This document shows positions 1 to 13,200 of a DNA stretch of 64,000 nt, one piece after another (the first letter of the stretch is position 1; each line of letters begins with the position of its first letter). The stretch comes from Strongylocentrotus droebachiensis. Lineage: Eukaryota > Echinodermata > Echinoidea > Camarodonta > Strongylocentrotidae. Both the position numbers and the translations under genes were made by a program. Under the pieces are notes generated by a model. The model was not told the DNA's origin. It made no database searches and saw only the letters and a list, made by a program, of their open reading frames with translations. The stretch covers positions 1 to 64,000 of the forward strand of contig JAVYIG010005384.1 of NCBI GenBank assembly GCA_035222895.1. Reading direction: 5' to 3'.

Positions 1-1
1 T

Positions 2-3000
2 TACAACCTAGGTGTCTTCTTGTGTGTTCACTGTGCCACTGTCCATCGTATGCTGGGCGTCCAGATCAGTAGGACCAAGAGTATTCCGCTTGACCAGTGG
101 ACCGATGAACAGGTCGCGGTAAGTACTTCTTCTTATGTTCTTTCAGTAGGAAATTGATATGAAACACATGTAAAAAGAATCGTATAAAGAATCATCGTAG
201 AGTGAAAGGGTATGCTGACTGGTTACTAACAATTTAAAAAGAATGTTTTATTTAAAGAAACTAGTTTTGAAGTGGTCAGTTTAAACAGCAGCTGGACAGT
301 CATCAGTGTGTGACGGCTATTACCCTTCCCTGTTGTATGATATTCATACTATGGTAGCCTGATTCTCTTCAATGGTTTTTGTTACGTAAAGATGCTGTAA
401 TGTATGCATTACTCTATACTACATTTTTTTTTTAAATGTTGAGACTAGAAAAAAGATAATTGCATATTGTGTACCACTATTTGATTCTTGTATACAAGGC
501 TATACAATGAATTCTGGTTGTCTGAAAGGGGGGGTTAAACAAGCCTGCCTGGGTCTGACCTTCCGATCACCCTGCCATACATGTAGAAAGTCAAGTGAAG
601 ATGCACTTTGCCTTTAAAATATTAGTACTCTTTGGACAGTAAGTGGCGGTTACCAGGAGCCATATACATGTATATTATCCATTACCGTATTCATTTTAAA
701 TTATTTGAATAAAGTCTGGTGTTTGTAGAATGTTCCTTCCTTCATCCCCCCTCCTTACTTCGCATCTGGCCAGCTGCGATACACTCCATTGCGTAGTACC
801 AGACTATTTTTTGTTTCTATTCTCATTCATTGCTTGGCACCGCAATTGCGAAGTTAGCAGGAGTTAGCACCACAATTGCGGGGTTAGCCCTGCTATTTTG
901 CATGGCCAGCTATAACCCTACTATACACGTATGTGGGGCTAGCCCACTTTGGTAAATACGAAACTGAACAGAAAGTGGAATAAGCTTAACCCTGGACTAT
1001 ACATGTAGGTGGGGCTAAGACCCCCCCCCCCCCCCCCCCCCCCGCCCCCGCCCCCCCCCTTAACCCCACCTATAGTACATGGTTAAGCAAAAAAAAAATC
1101 CAGTGTGAAAACAGTATTAGAGTCCTCAAAATTGTCTAATTTTGACAATTTTTGGAGATTTAAAAAAAAATGCAACAGATTTCCCTGCCGATCTGATACA
1201 GCTATCGGAGGCCAAACCAACGATTCGATCATCTGATTATAGCTCTAAACTTACAGGGTTGCATTAAAACCATGTGGACATGAACAACGTCCATTTAATA
1301 CATTTACATATGTTTTTCTGCTTCAATGACCTTCAGTTTGTGTTAGTACATGATGTACACTGTAGGTGCATGTATTTTTCCATTCACACCAGCAACACAA
1401 TGAACCGACATCCAGGGTGCAAACTTTTTGAGAGAGTGCTTTCACACTGTCAGAATCTTAGACAACTTCCCTTTTTCATATTGCTCTATGAACCCTATGA
1501 ACTGTACAGGTCTACAGTGTATGATGGTTTTATGAAACAAAACCCTTATGTCCAAATCACATTTCAATAGGCCATTTTTTGTATTAAACGTTACCAAAAT
1601 TATGCATATGCCTGTGTGAAGCATATGCATAAACTTGAATTATTATATAAGTAAGGTGAATGAATTATTTCATTCATCTGTTACAAATAAATGTATCTCA
1701 ATAGTCAGAATTCAAATTGAGACATAAGTTGTTGCTAGGTAGGATAAATTTAGGCTTGCCCTACCTAACAATACACAATTTGCATTCTGAATACCGGTAT
1801 TGAAATGCAATTATTTGTAACAAGTGAATGAAATAATTTGTATTGAGGCACTTGTAAGAATGTATTTTACAAAGATGGCCTATTCCAAGGCCCATTTCAG
1901 AAAGATAGTGATCTGAATTTTCATAAGTCTGCCAATCAATTATTTCAAAATGTACAAAGTGGGACCTCTTCATGTTTTTGAAGATCTGTGGATATTCGGG
2001 GTCATTGCAGTAATGTGCTAACCGTGAACTGGTCTATTGATATCAATCTTCAGTCGAGTTGCAATAAATTTGGATTAATTGATTAATAGCAACGCTTAAT
2101 GAGACAGGGACTAGGTCGGTATCCTTCTCATGGATGATAATACATGACTACATTAAAAGCATGTACACTTTCACTTTTCAATTAATGTACATATCTTTAG
2201 TAAGAAATGTATTAAATTCTTGGAAACAGTCCGTTACTGTACTTGAAATGGTTTTCTTCTTAACATGATTAGATTTCTACCGTTAACATGATACACAGAG
2301 TTGTCTGTTAAGTAGCAATTATTTTCAGTTTTCATTTTCATACTAGTATTTGAAGAGTTCCTTTCTCAGATCTGTTTTTCTTGTTTGCTTTTGTTTAAAA
2401 CAATTTAATATCAGGGTGGACTTTCTCTTTGAATACAATGAATAAAGCCTGATTTGTTAACTTCAAGTTGTCTTTTAGAAGTATGATTTTAGTGACAACA
2501 GAGTTTTCGTAATTTAAATTCAAAATACAAAGTAGAGCAAAACAAAACAAACTGGCCCAATAGGTATAATAGAAAGAAAATGTACAGACTTAGAGAGTGC
2601 TGGAATTCAGCAGTGGTGTGAAAACCCTCTCATAGTCCTGAATTTGCGATATTTTACTCTTTCCCGATATTTTACTCTTTCCTTGTGGGATTGGGAAAAC
2701 AACGCGTGACGAGGTCTGTGCGTTGGTTGCACAGGAAGTCAAGCTAGGAGAGACTTCTGGGATCAATGAGATAAAGTTTTGTTTCAAGCCTGCACGAGAT
2801 CCACTGCCAAAGAAACATCATGTGCTAACACAAAAAGAAATGAAGAGGAAATATGTGTCATGCTTTTACTGTGGCTTTAAATGTATACATGTACATGCAA
2901 ATTGACGTTATGGAAATAGGGATGACACATTGTACTTTGCTAGTATGCTAGTACTATAGTGGTAATTGCCTCTATGTACTTGAATTGCTTTTCAAAGTCT

Positions 3001-4712
3001 TTAACTCCTAATAATTTCATTCATGTATATCAAAAACATCTTTAATGACTGTACATTAAAAATGAAGGCTCTTCAATTTGTAAACTTTGTTATGTATGTG
3101 CTCACTCTTTTTGTTTCATAATGAAAGTAGGACATCCTCTTTAAATTGGGACTGCACTACTTGAAGCTAATTCTTGTGCCCTCTATATAGCACACAATGC
3201 CTAAGCGATACCCGTTGGTCCCCCATGATCCCCTTTTTCTTATGTTAAGCGAGAGCTGATTCAATGAGATAACCACCTGTCAGTGACCACGCTGGGAGGT
3301 CTAATCCCTCCTGGCCAAACTAGTGCAGGTAGGCTTTAAAGGAAAATCCAACCATAATAGCCAATGACTCTAATAGAAGACAAAAAATCAGAGCAGCAGC
3401 TTAGTGAAAATTATAACAATATCGGACATGAAATAAGAAAGTCATACATTTTTGAGAATTGTAATGATTATACATATGGGGATTTTTGAGAATTGTAATG
3501 ATTATACATATGGGGATTTTTTGAGAATTGTAATGATTATGGGGATTTTTGAGAATTGGCTGAATCAGTAATATTAATGTAACATTGTGCTGAACAGCTT
3601 TCCCATTTGCTCCAACACACACAATCAGTGATTTCAAGTTGGGTGTTAGTGTTAGTGTTTAGAGCAGTCAAGAGCTCTTAAATCGAGCTAAATACCAATA
3701 TCGATAGCTTAACACTAACACCAAACTGGAAATCAACATTTGCTTAATCCCTAGGGGCTAGTGTTAGTGAATAGGACATTTGTACGTAAAATATTAACAC
3801 CAGCTACAACGGTCGGTTCAGCAGACAACAATTTTGCAAAATCAATAACACTAGCTACCGGAAGTTGACAATATTCAGAGGTCAAAACCTTAACACCAGC
3901 CCTAAACACCCAATTTGAAATCACTCAATGACTATTAATAGTTTTTCAAAATGTATGGCACAGGAGGGCCTTTTTCTTTTTAGAAGCTTTGATGCTATCC
4001 ATAAATATTATTTTGAGTAATGCCCCAAGAGAGAATTTTGTATAAGACAAATATGATATTTGTCCTTTCATAATTATACATGTATACTCACAACCCACTG
4101 ACGAAATTGCCGATTTGAAATACGCTAAGATTTAGTGATCTGATATTTCAAACACCCATGACTCCATTCTGTTTCTCTTCTAGAATACAGACGTAGGTAA
4201 AGCTGACCCGGCCTTTATCTTGAATATTTGCTCAAAGACTGATCAACCCAGTTTTGTTGACTTGTTTACCAAGGACAAAAATTGTACTTGTTCATGAACA
4301 ATGCAAGGATAGTCATAGAAATGTACTTTCTCCTCATATGACCCAAATTAAGTATTACAGGTGTATGTTTGCTTTACGTCCTCCTTACATGACCCAAGTA
4401 CGTGTATGTTTGCTTTGTAGAGCAAAGACCTTCTGGTCATAGTATTTTTATGAATCTGAATTATGTATTATATAGTCTGTTTGATGCCAGGAGGGCGTTA
4501 ACTTGAACTCCCTTCTGGCTCTCAGCAGAGTTTAGAATTATCAAGTTAAAGAGAAGGTTGAGTTCTGGGAAGAGGTAACAAATAATTTGTGAGCGTTATC
4601 TTTGTTATTATGCAAGGGTGGAAGAACATCAGATTAAACTAGTGCTGTAACATCACGGATATCTCCAATTCCGTTTAACCGCCAGTCAAAACCGGACGGT
4701 TTTCGGTTAAAC

Positions 4713-4772
<60 letters not shown>

Positions 4773-5169
4773 GTTTTTTTTTTTTTTTTTTTTTTTGGGC
4801 CGACAAGCCAGGTCCGTGTGAAAAAGCGGGAAGGACTTTCATTTAACTGCGAGGTGCAGTTATAGGCGCCGATTTGTGCTTGTAAACTTGTCACAAATAA
4901 TAGTACAAATGTCGTTTTTAGAAGAATGTGTAAGATCATAATAATGTAAAAAACAAACAGTAGAGGACCTAGGATAGAACCTGGTGGTACACCATGTGGA
5001 AAAATTGGATGAATTATTATTATAAACTACATAGATCTATGAGATCTATTACAAAGATGTTACTTTCAAACCAAGATGACAGACAAATTTAAGTGTCGTT
5101 TTAGTTCCAGAGTGGTGAGTCAACACACCGATTACTGAGTAGTGCCAGGTGGAGGGGCATAAATCGAAA

Positions 5170-5212
<43 letters not shown>

Positions 5213-8200
5213 AAAAAAAAAATTATTAAAAAAAAAAAAAAAAAAAACGGGAAAACGAAACCGTCCAATTGTAAACGGAATCCGCCATGGGCGGGCGGAT
5301 ACCGGACGGTTAAACGTTTGACTACAGCACTAGATTAAACATGTTCCCTGAAAAGCATGGCGCTTCAAATGCCTTCATATTCTAATTATGACATGAAACA
5401 TCGTAAAAATCTGGGTAGGATTTTTTCGCCATGTGTTTGTGTAGTCCCATATACATCATTCTGTGTACAGTGCTTGTAACTTTGCCAAGATTTGGCCAAA
5501 TTTCTTATCATTTTGATGATTCCAGAACCTTGCAATACACACAAATACTTATATACTAGATAATCAACCTTTTCTTTCACAATGCAATCACATGACCAGA
5601 ACTCAACTTTATCTTTAAAAGGAAAAAAAAAATGCTTTTGTATGTACAGTAGTGCAGTCCCCCATCTCTAATTAATAATATACACGTTTATGTACACTGC
5701 CTCACCTGCCTGTATGGCAGATATGCTTTTTTAAATGCATGAAGCTTTTCACCAAGGTCTAAATTGTTTTCAAGTTGATGTGAGCTTGTTTACAATCCAA
5801 ATCTTCCAGTAAAGTTGAAGTGCAGATAGTCTTTATACTTGTCTTTCTTCAAAACGTGACCACTTCAGTAACTCTCGATATTGCAAGTAACCTGGGAATA
5901 CACATCCAGGAACTGCTATCAAGCTACTCATCTACATGTACATGTATACAAGGTTGAATACATTGTGGGCCTACATAGAGATTTATGTACTGAATGCATC
6001 ATCGTTTGTTGTACACATGTACATTTTTTGTAGATATACATGTAGAGCAAGAACTTGTACAGTTCTGTGTTTGTTCTCATTATTGGGGTAAAATTTTCTT
6101 TATCTTTTTATGAGGTAATGACAAACGTACATTCAGTTATAGCCTCACCTATTGAAAGGTGGGGAATGAGTATGTTTGATAGCCCCCCCCCCCCCTTTTT
6201 TTTGGGGGGGAGGAGTTCCTTACATGTGCCTACTCTGTGTTTTACCAAATAATGTAATAATACTATTACTAATAATAATAATAATAATAGTACAACTACT
6301 TTACTGCTTCCCACTAATGCTACTTCTTCTTCTTTCTTGTTCTTTTTCTTCTTCTACTTCTTCTTACTACTACTACCACAATGATGACAAAGACTAGTAC
6401 GACAACTTCTACTGCTGCTACAACTTCTACTACTTCTTCTTCTTTTTCTAATGAGTACTACTATTAAAACAATGACAACAGCAACAACTACTTGTAGAAG
6501 CAGTAGTAGTAGTCATTGTAGTAGTACCGTAAACTCCTACATCTGCTGCTGTTCCTACTACCTCTACTACCTCTACTACTTAATACTACTTCTACATTAT
6601 GTTTAAATACCATTGAACCCATTGGCAGAAATGGTAGTTGATAGTTGCTCGTTTTAATTCATAATGGGATTATTGACAAGTTTTTCACTGGTATTAATCT
6701 TTGGTTTCCATTCAAACGTTCCATGCACTCAAATCATTTCACTACCTTAGTTACACATCCTGAATAAGATTTGTCTTTCAGTTCTTAGGCAAGGAGTGGC
6801 TGGCCTGGGGATTTATAGTAATCACATGCTTGCACAATGCAGGAAGCATACATTCAATTCGTCCTTGTTTTCACGAAGTGACGGTAGTGAGGAAAATCGT
6901 CACGCAAAGTGAATGCAATTTTTTTTCACTACCGTCACTTTGTGAAAACAGCGACAAATTGTTTCATTTCTTTGATCATTCATTTTGCATGAGGTATAAG
7001 AAAATGAAAATAAAAGGAATATGAAAGGGCCTTTGATAGGCAAATGAAAGGGATCTTTTCCCCCAAAAAATGTCTATTTAATTAAACACCGTCATGTGCA
7101 TGGAACTTTTCATGATTTTTTTAACAAGTTTAGATTCATTCATGTACATGCTTCATGCTACAAGTTGATAGTTACAACAATGCCTCAATACTTTGCAACT
7201 TTGGGAGAGTTTGTTGCTGTGAAAAAAGGCCCTTGGAAAAAATGTCATGACATGAACATTTCAGGATTTATCATGTCATAATAAAATCTATACCTAATGA
7301 TCATAAATCCTGAAATAAAATTTACAGTTAATACCATATTAGTTATTCATTCTCCTTGTGAATTTGATGATTCAGGTGCTTTTTGTAACCCAAGAATGAA
7401 AGGTGGACTGGTTGAATTAGGGTCTTTCTTGAATACCCTTACATGTAGATGTATGCTCTGATAGGTCGCAATATCAAGAAACATACATCAAGACAAATCA
7501 ATGTTTAACATACTTAACAAATTTCAAAATTTGTAAGGGTATGAATAATTTAGTTCTTACCTGTATGTGTACCGGGTACTCGATATTCAGACAAGTCTGC
7601 ACATGTGTACCTGTAGATTATTGCCAGATAAATAAGTGTTTGTTGTATCTTAGTTTACGATATCTCTAAGATGGAATGATGTTTGCTGATTGTAAGGGGG
7701 GAATATTAGATTTAAAGGGGAAGTTCACCTGAAATTAAGTTAGTTTTCATAGAATCAGAAAAATGAGAGAAAAGGATTAGTGAAAGTTTGAGCAGAATCT
7801 GATGAAAAATAAGAAAGTTTTCAATTTTTGAAGTTGCTATAAATCAAACAGTTTTTGTTTAAACTTTCACTGACCTGTTCCTTTTTCTGCTTCTATTCAA
7901 ACCAACTTAATATCGGGGTGGACTTCCCCTTTAAATGGCAGAATTGCATTTTGGGTCAAACCTGACTTGGTCATTGTGCTTGTGAAAATCTCCATGTGTT
8001 ATAATCTAATTTATCAAATATATGTAAAACAAAATTGAAAGAAAAAATATGATTTGATAAATCTACCTTCACATCACCTCAACATATTCAAAACCGATTT
8101 TCCGCTAAACACGCTGTGATGGATATACATGTACACACACTGTAACATTTACAAGTGCAGCCGTAGAGACATCCATTTGCAAAAGAAAAAAGGAGGAATG

Positions 8201-10203
8201 ATAAAACAATTGTGTCTTAATCAATTCTGATGGGTCTATTTCCGCCAAATATATCAGTGATATTGTTGATATTGTTTATTCACTAGGATCAAACTTCCTT
8301 TGAAGGCAAAAACATGTAGTTATCAAAACATACATCCAGCCAATTCAAACAAAGTATACTTGAATAAATACCTACAATTTTTGTAGGTAATGTTACACTT
8401 TGTATCAAATTTTTGTATGTTGTATGAAGCAATAGTAGCATGGATATGAGAGTGTTAAAACTATTGCGAGTAAACAGATGACTCTAGACAAGAAAAGTTC
8501 AAGATGAAATATGTTAATAATAACAAAGAGATGATGATATATCATATAAAATGCAGGTATGAACAGCCACCCCTGGTGGTGAGTGGTGAGTGAGGACCCT
8601 GGGGGGGGGGGGGGGGGGGTGGGGGGGAGGGGGGGGGGGGGGTACTCAGCTTTGGTTTTAACGGGGTATGCTGCTCAAAACCCCTACTCATTTTTCAGGG
8701 TCATTTTGGCCTATATTTCTCGAAAATAGGCTCATTTTTCACAATTTGGGGTGTTTACCATGCAAAAACATAACAAAATTGTAATTTTTGGTAAAACTTA
8801 CCCTTTTTTAGTGATTTTTTTAGTTTAAAAAAAGAGGGATTTTGGGTGAAAAAGTGACCCATTAGAGCAGCACACCCCTGTATGTCTTAAGCTGTGAGTA
8901 CCCCCTCCCTGGGTGTGGACCAGAAAAGAACTAACATTCCTTATTTCGGCAACTACTTATACTTTTTATAGAGTAAAGTTTGGGGTATTTTGCAAAATAA
9001 AATGTATAATCAGTATCATCACATATCGCACACACGCATCACATCTCAAAGTCACACACGAACAGCAGAAGCAATGAAAAAGTATCAATAAATTTTAATT
9101 TTAAAAATGCGCATCTTGTTAGTGTTTCCGTACAAAGCATCATACCGGTAGTTCAAAAAACTGGGATGTCTTCAAGAATTTTTTTTGTTTTAGATTAGGA
9201 TTTTTCGTGAATCGCATGCTTAAAAGTACATTAATTGCAGTCACCAATAGTCCATGTGTGAAACACACACTCGCGAAGGATCCGTATGTATTTTCATGTG
9301 TCTGAGTGGTAGGTCAAGTGTTATAATGCAAGTTGTCTGTATGTTTGTGTTCTGAATGAATCACTGATATACACTTAATCTAGATTTGTCAACAACTCAA
9401 CATATAAAAAACATGCAAATGTCATCAAGTTTCCTGTATATAGTATGTACATGTATATTTGTTTACCGATATTTGTATAAAGAAGTGTCATACAACTTTA
9501 GAGAGAGAGAGAGAGAGAGTGAGAATAAATTTATTTGTATGTTACGCTTAATAATTATATCGTGTTGTGCTGCTTGTGCGCTATTGGTCCTTTTTTTCTG
9601 GGTTTTGTTTTACTATGGTTGACCACATGTTGACAGATAATGCATTAGATCCTGCTTGTCTTCCTTCCTGTTTAGAGTAACACTGCATGCAATTTTTTTT
9701 TTTTTTTTTTGGGGGGGGGGGGGGGGGGAGGCAGGATATAAGAATGAAATGAAAATAATGAGACAAGTGCAGATTTGGGGAGGATATAAGGTCAAAGAAG
9801 GAATGAGAGAAAAGGAGTGTACATGTAGACTTTTAAAGAGAGATACACAACGAGAGAGAGGAATTTATAGTTCTATATGGTACATACATGTATATGTACA
9901 TTTGTATATATAGTTTGATAAATCTTCATTGTGGAGAGAGAGAAAAACTGTGTACTCCAACATATACATGTAGGCCCAAAACATGCATGAAACTTTCACA
10001 AATTGTATAAATGGTCCACAGTTGGCAAAAGTTTCATGCCATAGAATTATTGAATTCCACTACAAGATAGTGTCCAACAGACAATATATTATTGTATCAC
10101 AGTATTGATATCATGTACAGATTGATATTGTACTTTAAAACTAGTGACAAATGGTTATTTCCTGGTACATTTACAAGCATGCAACAATGATTTCAACTCC
10201 CTC

Positions 10204-10247
<44 letters not shown>

Positions 10248-13200
10248 AGGAAACAAAGTTCACTAACAAATGTCCATTCATGAATCATACAATTGTTTTT
10301 GCAGTTTTGGCAATGATTCTGATTTGTGTTAACAGTATTATATGTTTGTACATGTATGTCACTATATAGTGCATGCTAATGGCTTTTGACAATCTTTTTT
10401 TTAAAGGCTGCTGCGTATCTGAGGCAGCAGAATCATTGGGCAGAATATTTTTTACTTATTAAAATAAAATATTTCGAGGTCACACATGTTAGGACTGTTA
10501 AATGGAAAATACCAAAGTTGAGTATACTTTTAAAAAAAGAAAAATGTGTTCTGTATGTACATTTATTCAAATACATATATGTTAGATAAGAGTTTTGTTT
10601 GATATTTGTACATATTCAATTCGTTTCAATTTGTTTTATTCAACCATTTAAAATAAAAAAAATCAATATACAAATCATGCATGTATGAAAATTATACAGT
10701 ATAAATGGTCAGGGTGCCCCTAAAAGCCAAAGCTTAATATGCCCAATACATAAAGAAATATACATACAATAAACATGAGATACAAACAAACTTAGTTAAA
10801 AGAAACACACAAAAAAAAAAAAAAAACATTAAACACTAAACATACAGGCAAAGTGAAATAGGAAAAGGTACATGTATATACTATGAACATTATCTTGGAA
10901 TAGATGACCTTTCAGTGATAGTTTATGTAGTTAATCTTTTTTCTTGTCCCAGCATCAAAGTGACTCTCTTCAAACTTTACTATTGTGTTGTATGCATTGT
11001 CTTATTGTTTTTTGTCTTTGTCAGTATATAACTTGAAGAATCAAAAGCTTGGATTGATTTGACTTTCATTGTCTTCTTGTTTGTTTTTTCTTGTTCTTTT
11101 TCTTTGCCAACAAATGACTATTAAAACAAACCCAGATTAGATTGAATTCACTTTCACTTTTATGGCACAGTGTAGCAGATGAACCCACACACTGTACTGT
11201 AGTTCTAATGCTTATTTCAAAATGCGCTTGATTTGATATTTGATGCTCATGCTGTGGTGGCAAGTCGTTATTCTTTCAATTTTGGTCTTTATGTTGTTTT
11301 GTTGTGGGTTTTTTTTAAATTAATTAATTGAAAGATTGTATGACACAATCTCCAGGAACAATTGCTTTGCAGACAATGCCCCTCTATTTGAATTGCTAAC
11401 TTCAATCCTGAACCAAATACTCAACCCAATTAACCTTAAGCTAAACTAAACCCCCATTATAACCCTAACTGAATCTTTAAGTAACCTAAAACCAAGTTAT
11501 AACCTCAACCCTACGTGTATATCTGTCCCAAAATAAATCTGAGAGGAAATGTTGACGAATTATTAGATCACCAATAAAACTACTTTTCTTTTCTCCTGAG
11601 GACGGATAGTCAATTTTTTTCGAAACGTCGAGCCACTCCAAGCCCTATAGTTCTCCTTAGAACTATAAGCTAAGAAAGATAACAAACAGTCTTTTTCAGG
11701 ACTACACACCCCCAAGAAAGAATACAGAGTCAGAGTCCTTTTCAGGACTCCTCAATCCTCTCTCTCGATCTATCTCACATGGTGCACCCGCAAGCCTACT
11801 GTATACTTTTCTTTAGGAATGTATAATAATCTATATATAACTTCAAAGCAAAGTTAGTAATCACTATGTAATGTATTTGTTTTAGTGGTAGGATATATAT
11901 TTTCGGTTTGCATATCCTGGTCGTAAAGCTAATTTTAGCTTCAATCAAATCAATTAGAATGATTTGGAGCCTTTATAAGTATGTTTTAAAGGCATCAATA
12001 ACAATCAAACATATCCCTCAAAACCGAATCATACGTACAAGAGGGGAACTTTATATAGAATCTTATAGATATATTCAAATACCTGTATACATGTTTGATG
12101 CACATGTTAGATGAATTTAGTGAGTTGTATAGGAAAGTAAAGCTGTGGGCTTGATCTTGTAATTTGTCTGATAGTGTAGGAAAAAGCTTTGAAGAATATT
12201 GACAAATATGTATTGAAAAAAAAGACAATTTAACTTTATTAGAATTCTACAGCAGTTTTACAGAATAAATGTGAAATCATAAATATTGTCATAACTGGAA
12301 AACTTGAATCTAAAGGAACTGCAGCTCGACTTTCCCAATCCATATTACACTATTTGGAGCTACATGTAGAGGGGTGCTTACTTTGTATTTAGGGATACAA
12401 GTTAATCCCCTTGTGGCTACAAACATACTGGTACGATAATCTTGTTCACATAACATTTAAAGTAAACTGATTAATTGTTGTTGTACATAATGTACACATG
12501 TCTATGTCCATGCATGTATACGTTGTTCAAGTGCAATGCATACTGTATGCTGGTATGAGAAACCCCCTTTTGTTTAGGAAACATAAATGGCTGTTCATTC
12601 AGATGAGCACATCAATTGGCTCCATTTCAAGGTTCGATAGTCTTTTGTGCCAAGTTAAGAAGCCATGATTTTGTCATTTATTGTCTTTTATTGTCAATTT
12701 TTCTCTTTTTCCCACAGTTCATGGAAGCACATGGCAACCTGAAGGCCAAAGAAAAGTATGAGCAATATGTTCCAAAGTTCTACAGAAGACCAACAGAGAA
12801 AGATTGCCAGTAAGTCAAATGCTCCTCAAGCAATTTTTAGGTGGTCTGTCGTCAATCACCTTTCTTTAGAATATTTTTTTCTTTCTTTCTTTCTTTCTTT
12901 ATATCTACAATGTATTTTTATTTCCCCCCCCCCCCCCATCTTTTTTTGGATTGGCATACCTCCATAACAGAAAGTCAGTTCTTATTCTAATATGTCATTG
13001 TCATATGTCATTCCACTTAAGGTCATTTAAAATAAAAGTGCACTTACGCAAACGTCTGTGAATCTGTGCAAAAATTAAAAAATGCTCAGATTCATCTCAA
13101 ATTCATATTGCATGTGTTTCAGGCTACTTTAAGCATTCCACCAAAAACATGCATGCGTAGACCTTATTTTGCCTAAAATCTGTCACTGTTTTGTTTAAAT

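Larger units (their letters stand above)
119..12717 (+). other. Large repeat-filled ADAP intron
   Basis: Noncoding 12.6-kb interval between the ArfGAP exon and the next ADAP exon. It holds C/G homopolymer tracts (about 1020-1060 and 8600-8642), trinucleotide runs (6260-6600), GA/CT microsatellites (9500-9519 and 10207-10244), and several transposon relics listed separately. No further conserved exon was recognised in it. Short open frames here show no recognisable protein signature. Confidence 0.7.

Noticed and set aside
10207-10260. CT run plus TTTAG as an ADAP acceptor site
   Set aside because: No conserved ADAP coding sequence follows, and exons 2-118 and 12718-12809 already join in phase with family continuity.
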